From Neisseriaceae bacterium (GTDB taxonomy: Bacteria > Pseudomonadota > Gammaproteobacteria > Burkholderiales > Chromobacteriaceae), in NCBI GenBank assembly GCA_027489245.1, contig JAIYAC010000021.1, positions 1 to 64,000 of the forward strand: a stretch of 64,000 bases of DNA, in the 5' to 3' direction. A program made the position numbers and the translations under genes. The notes beneath the pieces are model-generated. The model did no database searches, was not told the DNA's origin, and saw only the letters and a list, made by a program, of their open reading frames with translations. This document shows positions 1 to 8,896 of the stretch, piece by piece (the stretch's first letter is position 1; each line of letters begins with the position of its first letter).

Positions 1-31
1 ATTTTTACCGGTTGAACATCAGCATTGCTGC

Positions 32-118
32 TGGTGCCCAAGAGAAGACTCGAACTTCCACACCCTTGCGGGCGCTAGGACCTGAACCTAGTGCGTCTAC
101 CAATTCCGCCACCTGGGC
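32..118 (-). tRNA. tRNA-Leu (anticodon CAG)
   Basis: Read on the minus strand, this 87-nt segment folds as a class II tRNA. The acceptor strand starts GCCCAGG and pairs with CTTGGGC before an encoded ACCA end. The anticodon stem CTAGG/CCTAG encloses the loop TTCAGGT, giving anticodon CAG for leucine CUG codons. There is a long variable arm (GCGCCCGCAAGGGTG), typical of tRNA-Leu, and a TTCGAGT T-loop. It is divergent from rnr; no neighbouring tRNA is visible. Confidence 0.96.
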
Positions 119-206
119 GCTGCTTTGCTGTATCATCGCTACAGCTGCTTGTTTAGGGCAGTGCACCGAAGAAGCACGCATTATAATGATCATTTTGAGA
201 GTGTCA

Positions 207-2969
207 ATGGCCTCCAATAGAAAAAACAGCAAGAACCAGCCTTTGCGCCTGCAGGATCCGCACCTGAGTCGCGAAAAAGCCAAATACGACAATCCCTTAC
301 CTAGCCGCGAATTTGTCCTGGAAATCCTCGAAAAAAATGGTGTGCCCATGCACGCAGAGGAGCTAGCGGCCGTTTTCCCCATTTACGATCACGAGCTGGA
401 CCTGTTCGAGCGCCGTCTGCGCGCCATGGAACGTGCCGGCCAGATCCTGATTAACCGCAAGGGCGAGATCTGCGTGGCGCAGAAACTCGACCTGATCCCC
501 TGCCGCATCTCCGGCCACCGTGATGGCTACGGTTTTGCCGTGCGCGAAGACGGCGAGGGCGACGACATTTATCTTTCCGAACGCGAAATGCACAAGGTCA
601 TGCACGGTGACCGCGTGATGGTACGCCCGGCCGGCACCGACCGCCGTGGCCGCCCGGAAGGCCGTATTGCCGATGTGATCGAACGCGCCACCACCCGCCT
701 GATCGCCCGTATCTATAACGAACGCGGCGTGTGGTTTGCCGTGGCCGAAGACCGCCGTGTACGCCAGGAAATGCTGGTCGAAGCCGGCGGCGATGGCGGT
801 GCCAAGCACGGCCAGGTGGTGATGGTAGACATCGTGGAGTACGCCGATGCCCACCGCCAGGCCATCGTGAAAGTCAGCGAAGTGCTGGGCGACTACGCCG
901 ACCCTGGCATGGAAATCGAAATTGCCCTGCGCAAACACGACCTGCCGCATAGCTTCAGCGATGAAGCGCTGGCGCAAGCTGTGGCCACCTCGCAAAAAGT
1001 CGGCAAGAAAGACATCAAGGACCGCGTTGACCTGCGCGACCTGCCGCTGGTCACCATCGACGGCGAAACCGCCCGCGACTTTGACGACGCGGTGTACGCC
1101 GAGAAAAGCGGCAAGGGCTTCCGCCTGATTGTGGCCATTGCCGACGTGAGCCACTACGTGCGCCCCGGCGATGCGCTGGACGTGGATGCCCGCACGCGCA
1201 GTACTTCGGTGTACTTCCCGCGCCGCGTGATCCCCATGCTGCCGGAAGAGCTGTCCAACGGCATCTGCTCGCTGAACCCGGATGTCGACCGCCTGTGCAT
1301 GGTGTGCGACATGCAGATTTCGGCACGCGGCAAGGTGAAAAAATACCAGTTCTACCCGGCAGTCATGCGTTCGCAAACGCGCTTTACCTATACCCAGGTA
1401 TGGCAGCTGCTGTCCGAAGGTGGCGAGCACCCGCGCAAGCCGCAGCTGGAAACCCTGTATGCCCTGTTCCAGCAGCTGCTGGCGCAGCGCAAGAAACGCG
1501 GCGCGGTGGATTTCGATACCGTCGAAACGCAGATGCTGTTCAACGAGCAGGGCAAGATCGACAAGATCGTGCCGGTAGTGCGCAACGACGCCCACCGCCT
1601 GATCGAAGAATGCATGCTGGCGGCCAACGTGTGCTCGGCCGAGTTCATCCTCAAGCACGAACACAAGTGCCTGTTCCGCGTGCACGAAGGCCCTACGCCC
1701 GAGAAGCTGGAAAACCTGCGCCGCTTCCTGAACGTGAGCGGCCTCACCCTGGGCGGTGGCGACAAGCCCACCACCAAAGACTACGCCGAGCTGGCAGACC
1801 GCGTGCGCGAGCGCCCGGACGCCAGCATGATCCAGACCATGCTGCTGCGTTCCATGCAGCAGGCGGTTTACCAGCCGGAAAATCTGGGTCACTTTGGCTT
1901 GTCGTACGAGGCCTATACCCACTTTACCTCGCCGATTCGCCGCTACCCCGACCTGTTGGTGCACCGTACCATCAAGGCCATTCTGGCTGGCAAGAAGTAC
2001 AAGCCGGGCAAATGGGAAGCCATTGGCGAGCACTGCTCCATGGCCGAGCGCCGTGCCGACGACGCCAGCCGCGACGTGCAGTCGTGGCTGAAAACCTACT
2101 TCATGCGCGACAAGGTGGGCGAAGTCTTCACCGGCAAGATCAGCGCCGTGGCCGGTTTTGGCATCTTCGTGCTGCTGGACGGCCTGTACGTAGAAGGCAT
2201 GATCCATATCTCCGAGCTGGGCAAGGATTACTTCCACTTCCACAAAGACCTGCAAGCCATCATCGGCGAAAAAAGCGGCCTGCGTTACCAGCTGGGCGAC
2301 GCCGTCACCATCAAGGTCATGCGTGCCGACCTGGAAACCGCGCAGGTAGACTTTGCCTTGCTGGACGTTGGCCGCAAGCCGGTAGGCGGGCGTGACGACG
2401 GCGAGCGTGGGTCGCGTGGCCATAAAGGCCGTCGTGACAACCGCCGCCAGGGGGGCAACGAGCCACCTCAGAAAGCAGCGGCCAAACCCGCCGCCAAGCC
2501 GGCGGTAAAACTGGTCGAGGCGGTGTTGCCGGTAGCCAGCGAGGCTCCGGCGCCGGCCGCCAAGTCGTCGCGCAGCCGCCATCGTGGCAAGGGTCATGCT
2601 GCTAACAAACCGGCTGAGGTGCAAACCGCGCCAGCCCAGCCGGTACCGGCTGCCAAACCTGCCGAAGCCCAGCCAGTGGTAGTGGATACCCCCGCTGCCA
2701 AGCCGCCGCGTGCCCCACGCAAGCCGGCTGCAGCCAAGGCACCGGCCAATAAGCCAGCGCCAGCCCAGCCTGCCGCTGCACCGCAGCCCGTAGCCCAGCC
2801 GGCCAACCCGCCTGCAGAGCCAGCAGCTGCCAAGCCAGCACGCCGTCGCAAGCCAGCCGCTGCTGCTGCGGCTAACCCTGCACCAGCCAGTGCGGCAGCC
2901 GCCAATCCGGCACCGGCCGCCGATGGTGCCGCGCCTAAACCGCGTAGCCGCCGCAGCCCGCGCCGTTAA
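207..2969 (+). CDS. rnr: Ribonuclease R
   Basis: Processive 3'-5' exoribonuclease of the RNB family, which degrades structured RNA and acts in RNA quality control in the cytoplasm. Visible in order are an N-terminal winged-helix/cold-shock region, the RNB catalytic block with the acidic signature TARDFDDAV (residues about 285-295), and a C-terminal S1 domain (GKISAVAGFGIFV). After the S1 domain comes an unusual tail of about 190 residues (from about 730 to 920), made almost wholly of Ala, Pro and Lys with scattered Arg clusters, which makes the protein about 100 residues longer than E. coli RNase R. The ATG at 207 is preferred; an in-frame ATG at 186 overlaps a TATAAT box (182-187). The frame stays open further upstream, but that stretch lies across the tRNA gene. 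Confidence 0.95.
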   Translation: MASNRKNSKNQPLRLQDPHLSREKAKYDNPLPSREFVLEILEKNGVPMHAEELAAVFPIYDHELDLFERRLRAMERAGQILINRKGEICVAQKLDLIPCRISGHRDGYGFAVREDGEGDDIYLSEREMHKVMHGDRVMVRPAGTDRRGRPEGRIADVIERATTRLIARIYNERGVWFAVAEDRRVRQEMLVEAGGDGGAKHGQVVMVDIVEYADAHRQAIVKVSEVLGDYADPGMEIEIALRKHDLPHSFSDEALAQAVATSQKVGKKDIKDRVDLRDLPLVTIDGETARDFDDAVYAEKSGKGFRLIVAIADVSHYVRPGDALDVDARTRSTSVYFPRRVIPMLPEELSNGICSLNPDVDRLCMVCDMQISARGKVKKYQFYPAVMRSQTRFTYTQVWQLLSEGGEHPRKPQLETLYALFQQLLAQRKKRGAVDFDTVETQMLFNEQGKIDKIVPVVRNDAHRLIEECMLAANVCSAEFILKHEHKCLFRVHEGPTPEKLENLRRFLNVSGLTLGGGDKPTTKDYAELADRVRERPDASMIQTMLLRSMQQAVYQPENLGHFGLSYEAYTHFTSPIRRYPDLLVHRTIKAILAGKKYKPGKWEAIGEHCSMAERRADDASRDVQSWLKTYFMRDKVGEVFTGKISAVAGFGIFVLLDGLYVEGMIHISELGKDYFHFHKDLQAIIGEKSGLRYQLGDAVTIKVMRADLETAQVDFALLDVGRKPVGGRDDGERGSRGHKGRRDNRRQGGNEPPQKAAAKPAAKPAVKLVEAVLPVASEAPAPAAKSSRSRHRGKGHAANKPAEVQTAPAQPVPAAKPAEAQPVVVDTPAAKPPRAPRKPAAAKAPANKPAPAQPAAAPQPVAQPANPPAEPAAAKPARRRKPAAAAAANPAPASAAAANPAPAADGAAPKPRSRRSPRR

Positions 2970-2988
2970 GCTCGCGTCGCCGTAGCAG

Positions 2989-3023
2989 ACAAAACCGCAG
3001 CCAAGTGCTGCGGTTTTGTTTTA
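2989..3023 (+). terminator. Intrinsic terminator after rnr
   Basis: Perfect 13-bp stem ACAAAACCGCAGC / GCTGCGGTTTTGT (2989-3001 and 3007-3019) with a 5-nt loop, followed by a short T-rich stretch. It closes the rnr transcript. Confidence 0.85.
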
Positions 3024-3093
3024 TCAAGGCTGATGACTTGGGCATAATGTGACGATCTGATGATCGGGTCATAACAAGCACGAGGAGAATGAT

Positions 3094-4944
3094 ATGCGCA
3101 AACACACCATGGCACTGCTGTTGGCTGCCGTATTCAGTCAGGGTAGCCAGGCCGCATTAAAGCCGGATAGCGAGGCAGTGGTGGCGATCAAACTGGACAA
3201 GCAGTGCCGCTGGCAGGCGTTGAAGGGTAGTGACTGCATCATCGAGCAGCAAACCACCATTTTGAAAGACGCCGGGCGCGAGCTGGGTAGCTATACGCTG
3301 TGGGCGAATGCCGGTGACAAGGTAGACCTGCAGGAGGCGTATACCTTGCAGCCGGATGGCCGCAAGCTGATGGTGTCTACACGGGATATCCAGCAGGGTG
3401 ATGTGCCCGGCGAGAATGGTTTTCAGGGCCATCGTTTCATCAAGCTGGCGTTTCCTGACGTGGCGATCGGCAGTACGCTGGTGATCCGCCAGCGCCGGCA
3501 AGAGGCACAGGTGGCGCCATTTACCGACTTGTCCGAGCGCCTTGCCGCCATGGTTGACGCCGCAAGAATGGACCAGTTCAGCCTGCGCATCGAGTCGGAC
3601 AAACCTTTGCACTGGCGTAGCAAAAACAGTGATGGCTTGCTGCACGTCGCGCAGCAGGACGAAGGCAAAGTGCTCACTGCTAGCTTGACCCAGCCTTTGT
3701 TCCTGGATACCACCGAAAGTGGCCGTCGCTTGCGTTTCCGTCTGGGGCCCCGGCTGGAAATCAGTACCGAGCCTGACGCGCTGAGCTATCTGGCGCCAGT
3801 AGCGCAGGCCTTTGATCAGCGCTTGCGGGATGCCTTGCCACCACGGGCGCAGGCAACGGTTGACAGCGTCAAGGGCCAGCCGTGGCAGCAGCAAGTGGCA
3901 GCCATGGTGCGTGATGTTAACGAGCGCATCCGTTATATGGGTGATTGGCGCCGCAGCGACAATGGCCATATCCCGTTCACCCTGGCGCAGATCGAACAGC
4001 GTGGCTTTGGCGACTGCAAGGACATGGCGCTGACGCTGACGGCCATGCTGCGTGCAGCAGGTTTAAAGGCCGAGGTGGCGCTGGTCAGGGCTGATGTCGA
4101 TAACACGCCACCTTTGCTTGCACCGTATGGTTACTTGAACCATGCCATCGTTCACTTGCAGGCCGATGGCCGTGATTACTGGCTGGACGGTACACAAAAG
4201 CTGAATGCACTGGGTGGCGTGGTCTCGCAGCTGGAAGACAGGCCGGTATTCTTGCTGCGTGATGGCGTGGTGGTGTCCTCCGCCATTGCGGGCAACGACC
4301 CGGCGCAGAACCACGAGCAGCAGCAGATCGACTACACGCTGGGGGCGGACGGCGAATGGCGGGTAGTGGGCAGCAGCACACTCAGTGGCGTGCTGGCGAG
4401 CAAGCTGTTGCGCACCGAACTGGAAGAGGGGCCTCAGGCACTGGATCGCGAACTGTCGGATACTTTTACCTATGGTGACATGAAGTTGCGGGATGGCAAG
4501 GTAGAGCGTCCGGCATTGCCACGGTTGTTTGATCAGCCATATACCTATCGTGCCACGGCCCGTATCCAGAACTTTTCGCGACCACTTGCGCGTTTCCGGC
4601 TGGTCGATGTGCGGCTGCTGGATGTACGCCTGGCGGCGCTGCGCGAGTACCAGGCCAAGGCGGGTGTCAGTGATTACTTGCTGGAGACGGGTAACAGTGA
4701 AGTCGTTTTGCGTCTGCACGGCGTCCGCGTTGTTGCCGAGCCGGAGCGCTGCGACGTAACCTCGCCGTGGATCGATTTTCACATTGAGCCGGTGAAGGTG
4801 GAGGATGGTGTGGGCCTGCGTCAGCATTGGCTGCGCAAACGGCTGTGGGTCACGGCCGAAGAATTGGCTAGCCCGGCGTTTGCGCATTTGCTGGACGAGC
4901 TGGAGCAGTGCGACGCGCAGTCGCAGATATTGCTGCAGAAGTAA
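3094..4944 (+). CDS. Exported DUF3857/transglutaminase-like protein
   Basis: 616-residue protein with a signal peptide (about residues 1-20, ending SQA). The N-terminal half resembles DUF3857. A transglutaminase-like cysteine-protease fold follows, with a visible catalytic triad: Cys308 in GDCKDM, His350 in LNHAI and Asp365 in WLDGT. Proteins of this type are periplasmic or surface-exposed and their substrates are mostly unknown. The start is supported by the strong ribosome site CGAGGAG eight bases before the ATG. It is a single-gene unit between two terminators. The family assignment is good; the physiological role is not known. Confidence 0.85.
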   Translation: MRKHTMALLLAAVFSQGSQAALKPDSEAVVAIKLDKQCRWQALKGSDCIIEQQTTILKDAGRELGSYTLWANAGDKVDLQEAYTLQPDGRKLMVSTRDIQQGDVPGENGFQGHRFIKLAFPDVAIGSTLVIRQRRQEAQVAPFTDLSERLAAMVDAARMDQFSLRIESDKPLHWRSKNSDGLLHVAQQDEGKVLTASLTQPLFLDTTESGRRLRFRLGPRLEISTEPDALSYLAPVAQAFDQRLRDALPPRAQATVDSVKGQPWQQQVAAMVRDVNERIRYMGDWRRSDNGHIPFTLAQIEQRGFGDCKDMALTLTAMLRAAGLKAEVALVRADVDNTPPLLAPYGYLNHAIVHLQADGRDYWLDGTQKLNALGGVVSQLEDRPVFLLRDGVVVSSAIAGNDPAQNHEQQQIDYTLGADGEWRVVGSSTLSGVLASKLLRTELEEGPQALDRELSDTFTYGDMKLRDGKVERPALPRLFDQPYTYRATARIQNFSRPLARFRLVDVRLLDVRLAALREYQAKAGVSDYLLETGNSEVVLRLHGVRVVAEPERCDVTSPWIDFHIEPVKVEDGVGLRQHWLRKRLWVTAEELASPAFAHLLDELEQCDAQSQILLQK

Positions 4945-4955
4945 GGCGGGCAAGA

Positions 4956-4995
4956 AAAACGGCGGCCAACCCGGTGTGGGGTTGGCCGCCGTTTT
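4956..4995. terminator. Bidirectional terminator built from an inverted GCGGCCAAC pair
   Basis: Perfect 17-bp inverted repeat (4956-4972 and 4979-4995, 6-nt loop) that starts with AAAA and ends with TTTT, so it can terminate the convergent transcripts on both sides. Each arm contains the 9-mer GCGGCCAAC/GTTGGCCGC, the core of the window-wide repeated decamer. Confidence 0.85.
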
Positions 4996-5059
4996 CTGGT
5001 CACTTGCCGGTCCGGCGGAGGTGTGCACACTGCCGCTTAGCGCGGCATGGCGGGCAGGG

Positions 5060-5620
5060 TTAGAAGCTCACCAGCGTCAGCACGCCTACCACGGCAAAGA
5101 TGCCGGCAGCGATTTTGTGCACCAGTTCCACCGGCAGCTTGCGCGCGGCCACTTCGCCCAGCAGCACGGCCGGTACGTTGGCAATCATCATGCCCATGGT
5201 GGTGCCCATGACCACGCCGATGGTCGCGTCCATGTAACGCGCCGACAGCGCCACGGTAGCGATCTGGGTTTTGTCGCCCATTTCGGCCAGGAAAAAGGCA
5301 ATACAGGTGGCGCCAAACACGCCAAAGCGTTCGAACAGGTGGGTGTCGTCGTCCAGCTTGTCGGGAATCAGCATCCACACCGCCATGGCGATAAAGGAAA
5401 TACCCAGTACCCAGCGCAGGATGTTCATATCGATAAAGCCGGTGGCCACGTGGCCCAGCCAGGCGGCGCCTGCGTGGTTTAGTACCGTAGCGGCAAAGAT
5501 GCCCAGAATGATCGGCACAGGCTTTTTGAAACGCGCAGCCAGCAGCAGGGCCAGCAGTTGGGTTTTATCACCGATTTCGGCCAGGGCAACAATGCCGGTA
5601 GACAGGAAGAACGCTTCCAT
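5060..5620 (-). CDS. UPF0016/GDT1-family manganese exporter (MneA-like)
   Basis: 186-residue inner-membrane protein with six predicted transmembrane segments arranged as two homologous halves. Each half carries the family signature E-x-G-D-K-T (EIGDKTQ near residue 16, EMGDKTQ near residue 113). UPF0016 members export Mn2+ (MneA of Vibrio) or move Ca2+/Mn2+ (GDT1/TMEM165). The ATG at 5620 follows CGGAG by 6 nt; upstream in-frame codons lie inside the leader RNA. The gene sits behind a yybP-ykoY Mn2+ riboswitch, which supports a role in manganese detoxification. Confidence 0.9.
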   Translation of the reverse strand: MEAFFLSTGIVALAEIGDKTQLLALLLAARFKKPVPIILGIFAATVLNHAGAAWLGHVATGFIDMNILRWVLGISFIAMAVWMLIPDKLDDDTHLFERFGVFGATCIAFFLAEMGDKTQIATVALSARYMDATIGVVMGTTMGMMIANVPAVLLGEVAARKLPVELVHKIAAGIFAVVGVLTLVSF

Positions 5621-5632
5621 GAATGACTCCGA

Positions 5633-5792
5633 GGGGGCTGCGCACGAAACATGACCCACCATGGCGCAGCCCCCGCTGTGCATGGCGAATCATGAGTCTT
5701 GCCAAACGCGTGTCGCTGGCGCCATGGCCGAACGGCCAAGTGTGTTGACGCAAGCCCCTGCTGTCTCGCAGGGCGGCTACTCCCTCAGGAAG
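5633..5792 (-). promoter_or_regulatory. yybP-ykoY manganese riboswitch and leader
   Basis: On the minus strand the leader contains the conserved blocks of the yybP-ykoY class: GGGAGTAGCC (5783-5774), GTCAACACAC (5749-5740) and GGCAAGACTCATG (5703-5691). Downstream is an 11-bp hairpin GGGGGCTGCGC/GCGCAGCCCCC (5674-5664 with 5643-5633) whose 3' arm ends one base before the CGGAG ribosome site. This suggests control of translation initiation. The class senses Mn2+ and commonly precedes UPF0016 genes. I matched it by eye; a covariance-model search would confirm it. Confidence 0.82.
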
Positions 5793-5797
5793 CCGGC

Positions 5798-5826
5798 ATG
5801 ATACCCAGCACGCGGTTTTTCGGCAA
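5798..5826 (-). promoter_or_regulatory. Sigma-70 promoter of the Mn riboswitch transcript
   Basis: TTGCCG (5826-5821), a 17-bp spacer and TATCAT (5803-5798) on the minus strand. The predicted start, near 5792, coincides with the first conserved bases of the riboswitch. Confidence 0.6.
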
Positions 5827-5851
5827 GCTTGCCCGTGGCGTACGGGCGTAA

Positions 5852-5881
5852 AAAAACCGGCAGCTCAGGCTGCCGGTTTTT
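5852..5881 (-). terminator. Intrinsic terminator after efp
   Basis: 12-bp perfect stem AAAAACCGGCAG / CTGCCGGTTTTT with a 6-nt loop, ending in a T-run in the efp direction and starting with an A-run, so it may work both ways. Confidence 0.85.
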
Positions 5882-5898
5882 CATGAAAGCGCGGTAAA

Positions 5899-6462
5899 TC
5901 AGGCGCGTTTCTTGAATTCGTTGGTGCGGGTGTCGATCTCGATCAGGTCGCCGATTTCCACGAAGGCCGGAACCGGGATCTCCATGGTGGTGCCTTTGAT
6001 ACGGGCCGGCTTCAGTACTTTACCGGAGGTGTCGCCACGTACGGCTGGCTCGGTGTATTCCACTTCGCGTACCACGGTGGTGGGCAGCTCTACGGAGATG
6101 GCCTTGCCGTTGTAGAAGGTCACTTCGCACTTGTCTTCCATGCCATCGATGATGTAGCCGATGGTGTCGCCCAGGTTTTCGGATTCAACTTCGTACTGGT
6201 TGAACTCTTCGTCCATGAACACGTACATCGGGTCGGCAAAGTAGGAGTAGGTGCACTCGCGCTTTTCCAGAACAACTACGTCGAACTTGTCGTCGGCTTT
6301 GTACACGGTTTCGGTACCGGCGCCGGTCAGCAGGTTCTTCATTTTCATTTTTACAACGGAGGCGTTGCGGCCGGATTTGGAGAATTCGGCTTTCTGCACG
6401 ACCATCGGGTCGTTACCTACCATGAATACGTTACCAGCGCGGAGTTCCTGAGCGGTTTTCAT
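5899..6462 (-). CDS. efp: Elongation factor P (arginine-type)
   Basis: Translation factor EF-P, 187 residues, which binds between the P and E sites and relieves ribosome stalling at polyproline. The tip of domain I reads FSKSGRNAS, placing Arg at position 32. That is the residue rhamnosylated by EarP in Neisseria, Pseudomonas and Shewanella, in place of the lysine modified by EpmA in E. coli. Domains II and III are complete. The gene is transcribed after earP with a 56-bp gap, and a TACAAT box (6526-6521) overlapping the earP stop codon may give efp its own promoter. Confidence 0.97.
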   Translation of the reverse strand: MKTAQELRAGNVFMVGNDPMVVQKAEFSKSGRNASVVKMKMKNLLTGAGTETVYKADDKFDVVVLEKRECTYSYFADPMYVFMDEEFNQYEVESENLGDTIGYIIDGMEDKCEVTFYNGKAISVELPTTVVREVEYTEPAVRGDTSGKVLKPARIKGTTMEIPVPAFVEIGDLIEIDTRTNEFKKRA

Positions 6463-6518
6463 GCTTATAAAGTCCTAAAGTCTTGAATCGGAATCGGAAA
6501 CGGGTTCCAGAAAACCCG

Positions 6519-7661
6519 CTATTGTAGCCGAATCTGGGAAAATTGCACCAGCCGTGCAGCCAGGCTGCCGCCAGCCAGGATTTTGTCGGGCCAGGCCTGG
6601 GCATGCAGCTGCCATTGTGGCCAGTGTTGCAGCAGGGCCGGCCAGCTGTCGGCGGCTAGCCGGTTGCGGTTCCACGCCAGCATAAAGCCCTGTACCGCAG
6701 TGCCCAGCGCTGGCGGCATGGCCTGGCAATAGTGCTGCAAAAAGGCTTGCAGTTTGTCGATGTGCGCGTCGTCGTCCTGGCGGTAGATGTGCCAGGCAAA
6801 CGGCCGCCCTGCCCACTGCGCGCGCAGAAAGCTGTCTTCGCCGCGCACCACATTGAAATCACAGCTCCACAGCAAGCGGTCGTAGCCGGCCTGGTCGGTC
6901 ATGGGCAGCAGGTAGAGCGCCAGTTGGCCGCAGGCGTAGTGCTGGCCGGCGGTGGCATCCGGCGGTAGGCCCAGTGCCTGCAGGACGTCCGGCACCACCT
7001 TGCTCATCGGCACTAACAGCTGTACCGGCTGGCTGCCTGCGGCCAACTGCTGCACCCACTGCGCTGCCGCCGGGCTATCGTAGGCAAACAGGCTGTAGCG
7101 CACGCCGCCGGGCGGGCAGGGCGGCACGCCGCGCGCTTGCCAGTAGGCGTTCTGTGCCGCGGTGTCGGCCTGCCAGGCGTCGCGTGCGGCCAGCAGGCTA
7201 TGTTCGCACAGCAGGCCGCCAGTGCGCGGGGTAAAACCGGGGAAGAAAAAGTACTTTTGCAGCGGCAGGCGCGGGTGCGGCGAGGGCAGGCCGTGGCAGC
7301 CTTCTACCCAGTCTTCGGCGGACAGGTATTCCAGGTTCAGCCACAGCGGGCGCCGGGCGTGCGCGGCCATGGCTTGCTGATAGCTGTCCGGCAGCTCGCA
7401 GGCAAAGGCTTCGATGACGATATCGCCCACCGCGGCGTCTGCCGGCAGCGGGTCGGCCCAGTGCCGTACCTCGATGCCGTCCAGCCGCTGCTGGGCTTGT
7501 GCCACGTGCAGCGCCGGGGCGATGCGGGCAAAGCTGGCCAGGTCGTCTACCCACAGCGTGACGTGCCAGCCGTGCTCGTGTACCAGCTGGCGCGCCAGGC
7601 GCCAGCACACGCCGATATCGCCATAGTTATCGATCACGCGGCAGAACAGGGAACAATGCAT
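6519..7661 (-). CDS. earP: EF-P arginine rhamnosyltransferase
   Basis: 380-residue inverting glycosyltransferase (formerly DUF2331, GT-B fold) that transfers rhamnose from dTDP-rhamnose to Arg32 of EF-P. The N-terminal family signature FCRVIDNYGDIGVCWRLA is intact, including the aspartates implicated in catalysis, as is the C-terminal nucleotide-sugar site RGEDSFLRAQWAG. It lies directly upstream of efp on the same strand, and efp carries the acceptor Arg32, so enzyme and substrate are co-located. The start at 7661 matches the family N-terminus; no strong ribosome site is visible. Confidence 0.96.
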   Translation of the reverse strand: MHCSLFCRVIDNYGDIGVCWRLARQLVHEHGWHVTLWVDDLASFARIAPALHVAQAQQRLDGIEVRHWADPLPADAAVGDIVIEAFACELPDSYQQAMAAHARRPLWLNLEYLSAEDWVEGCHGLPSPHPRLPLQKYFFFPGFTPRTGGLLCEHSLLAARDAWQADTAAQNAYWQARGVPPCPPGGVRYSLFAYDSPAAAQWVQQLAAGSQPVQLLVPMSKVVPDVLQALGLPPDATAGQHYACGQLALYLLPMTDQAGYDRLLWSCDFNVVRGEDSFLRAQWAGRPFAWHIYRQDDDAHIDKLQAFLQHYCQAMPPALGTAVQGFMLAWNRNRLAADSWPALLQHWPQWQLHAQAWPDKILAGGSLAARLVQFSQIRLQ

Positions 7662-7825
7662 GGCAGGACACCCGTAAAAACAGCCCGCCAGTATAGCGGG
7701 GCGGCGTGGCTACTGCCGCAATAACGCCCTGTCGCATGGCCTGGCTGTCACGCCGCGGTCACCTGGCTGTCGCATACTGACCTGTGCCGCGGTGGGCGCG
7801 GCGCGAGCCAGACGAGGGCAGCAGT

Positions 7826-8848
7826 ATGAGTGCGGTAGCAGCAACGGCACGTTTCGATACAGAGCAAGTGGGCCTGATTTGCGCCTACCGCTTTGCCCCT
7901 CAGCAGGCTGGCAGCGCGCTGGACGTAGCGGGTGTGCAGCAAGCGTTGGCCGCAGACCTGCCTGCGGGCCATTTTGTCTGGCTGCACCTGAACCTGTCGC
8001 ACAGCGGCTGCCAGCGCTGGCTGCGCGCGGTTTTGCCTGCCTTGCCCGCGGCCTTTTACGAGCAGCTGGGCGCCGGTACCGGCTCCACCCGGCTGGAGCA
8101 CATCGACGAAGCGCTGCTGGCCGTGATCAACGATGTCACCTTCGAGTTCGATCGCAGCGTCACCGATGTCGCGTCCATGTGGGCCTGCGCCACGCCGCAG
8201 GTGCTGGTTACCGCGCGGCTCAAGCCACTGCGCGCCATCGACCAGCTGCGCGCCTCGGTCAAGCGCGGTGCCGCGTTTGCCTCGCCACTAGGCCTCTTGG
8301 TGCACCTGCTGCAAGACCAGGCCGATATCCTGATTCGCATCGTGCGCGATACCACCGCCAGTGTGGATGCGCTGGAAGACAGCTTGCTGGCACACCGCCT
8401 GGGCGACCGCCGCGCCGAGCTGGCGGCCATGCGCCGTACCCTGGTGCGGCTGCAGCGCCTGCTGGCGCCAGAGCCCGGCTCGGTATTCCGCCTGCTGAAC
8501 AAGCCGCCGGCCTGGGTGAACGAGCACGACCTGCAAGACCTGCGCGAATCCACCGAAGAGTTTTCCCTGGTGCTGGGCGACCTAGTGTCCTTGGTAGAGC
8601 GCATCAAGCTGCTGCAAGAAGAGTTGGCCGCCATGCTGAACGAGCAGACCAACCGCACGCTGTTCACCCTGACACTGGTCACCGTGCTGGCCTTGCCTAT
8701 CAATATGGTGGCCGGTTTTTTTGGCATGAACGTGGGCGGCATCCCCTTTGCGGCCAACCCGCACGGCTTCTGGCTCCTGCTAGCACTGGTGGCCGGTTTT
8801 ACGCTGCTGGTAGGGCGCTGGGCGTTTCGTTGGCGCGAGCAGTTCTGA
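7826..8848 (+). CDS. CorA/ZntB-family divalent cation transporter
   Basis: 340-residue member of the CorA metal-ion transporter superfamily. A long cytoplasmic, helix-rich N-terminal domain is followed by two C-terminal transmembrane helices. The pore-loop signature GMNVGGIP follows the first helix (about residue 300) and resembles ZntB more than Mg2+-specific CorA. ZntB moves Zn2+ by proton-coupled transport. The ATG at 7826 is chosen because GAGG lies eight bases upstream; an in-frame ATG at 7784 lacks this. The metal specificity is inferred. Confidence 0.85.
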   Translation: MSAVAATARFDTEQVGLICAYRFAPQQAGSALDVAGVQQALAADLPAGHFVWLHLNLSHSGCQRWLRAVLPALPAAFYEQLGAGTGSTRLEHIDEALLAVINDVTFEFDRSVTDVASMWACATPQVLVTARLKPLRAIDQLRASVKRGAAFASPLGLLVHLLQDQADILIRIVRDTTASVDALEDSLLAHRLGDRRAELAAMRRTLVRLQRLLAPEPGSVFRLLNKPPAWVNEHDLQDLRESTEEFSLVLGDLVSLVERIKLLQEELAAMLNEQTNRTLFTLTLVTVLALPINMVAGFFGMNVGGIPFAANPHGFWLLLALVAGFTLLVGRWAFRWREQF

Positions 8849-8896
8849 CTTTCCCCCCACGCGCCCCCGCTGCCACGGTGCTAGCCTGCTGATGGT

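Noticed and set aside
363-2624. 753-codon minus-strand open frame opposite rnr
   Set aside because: High-GC shadow: rich in His/Gln/Val, no family resemblance, no ribosome site, and fully antisense to a clear RNase R gene.
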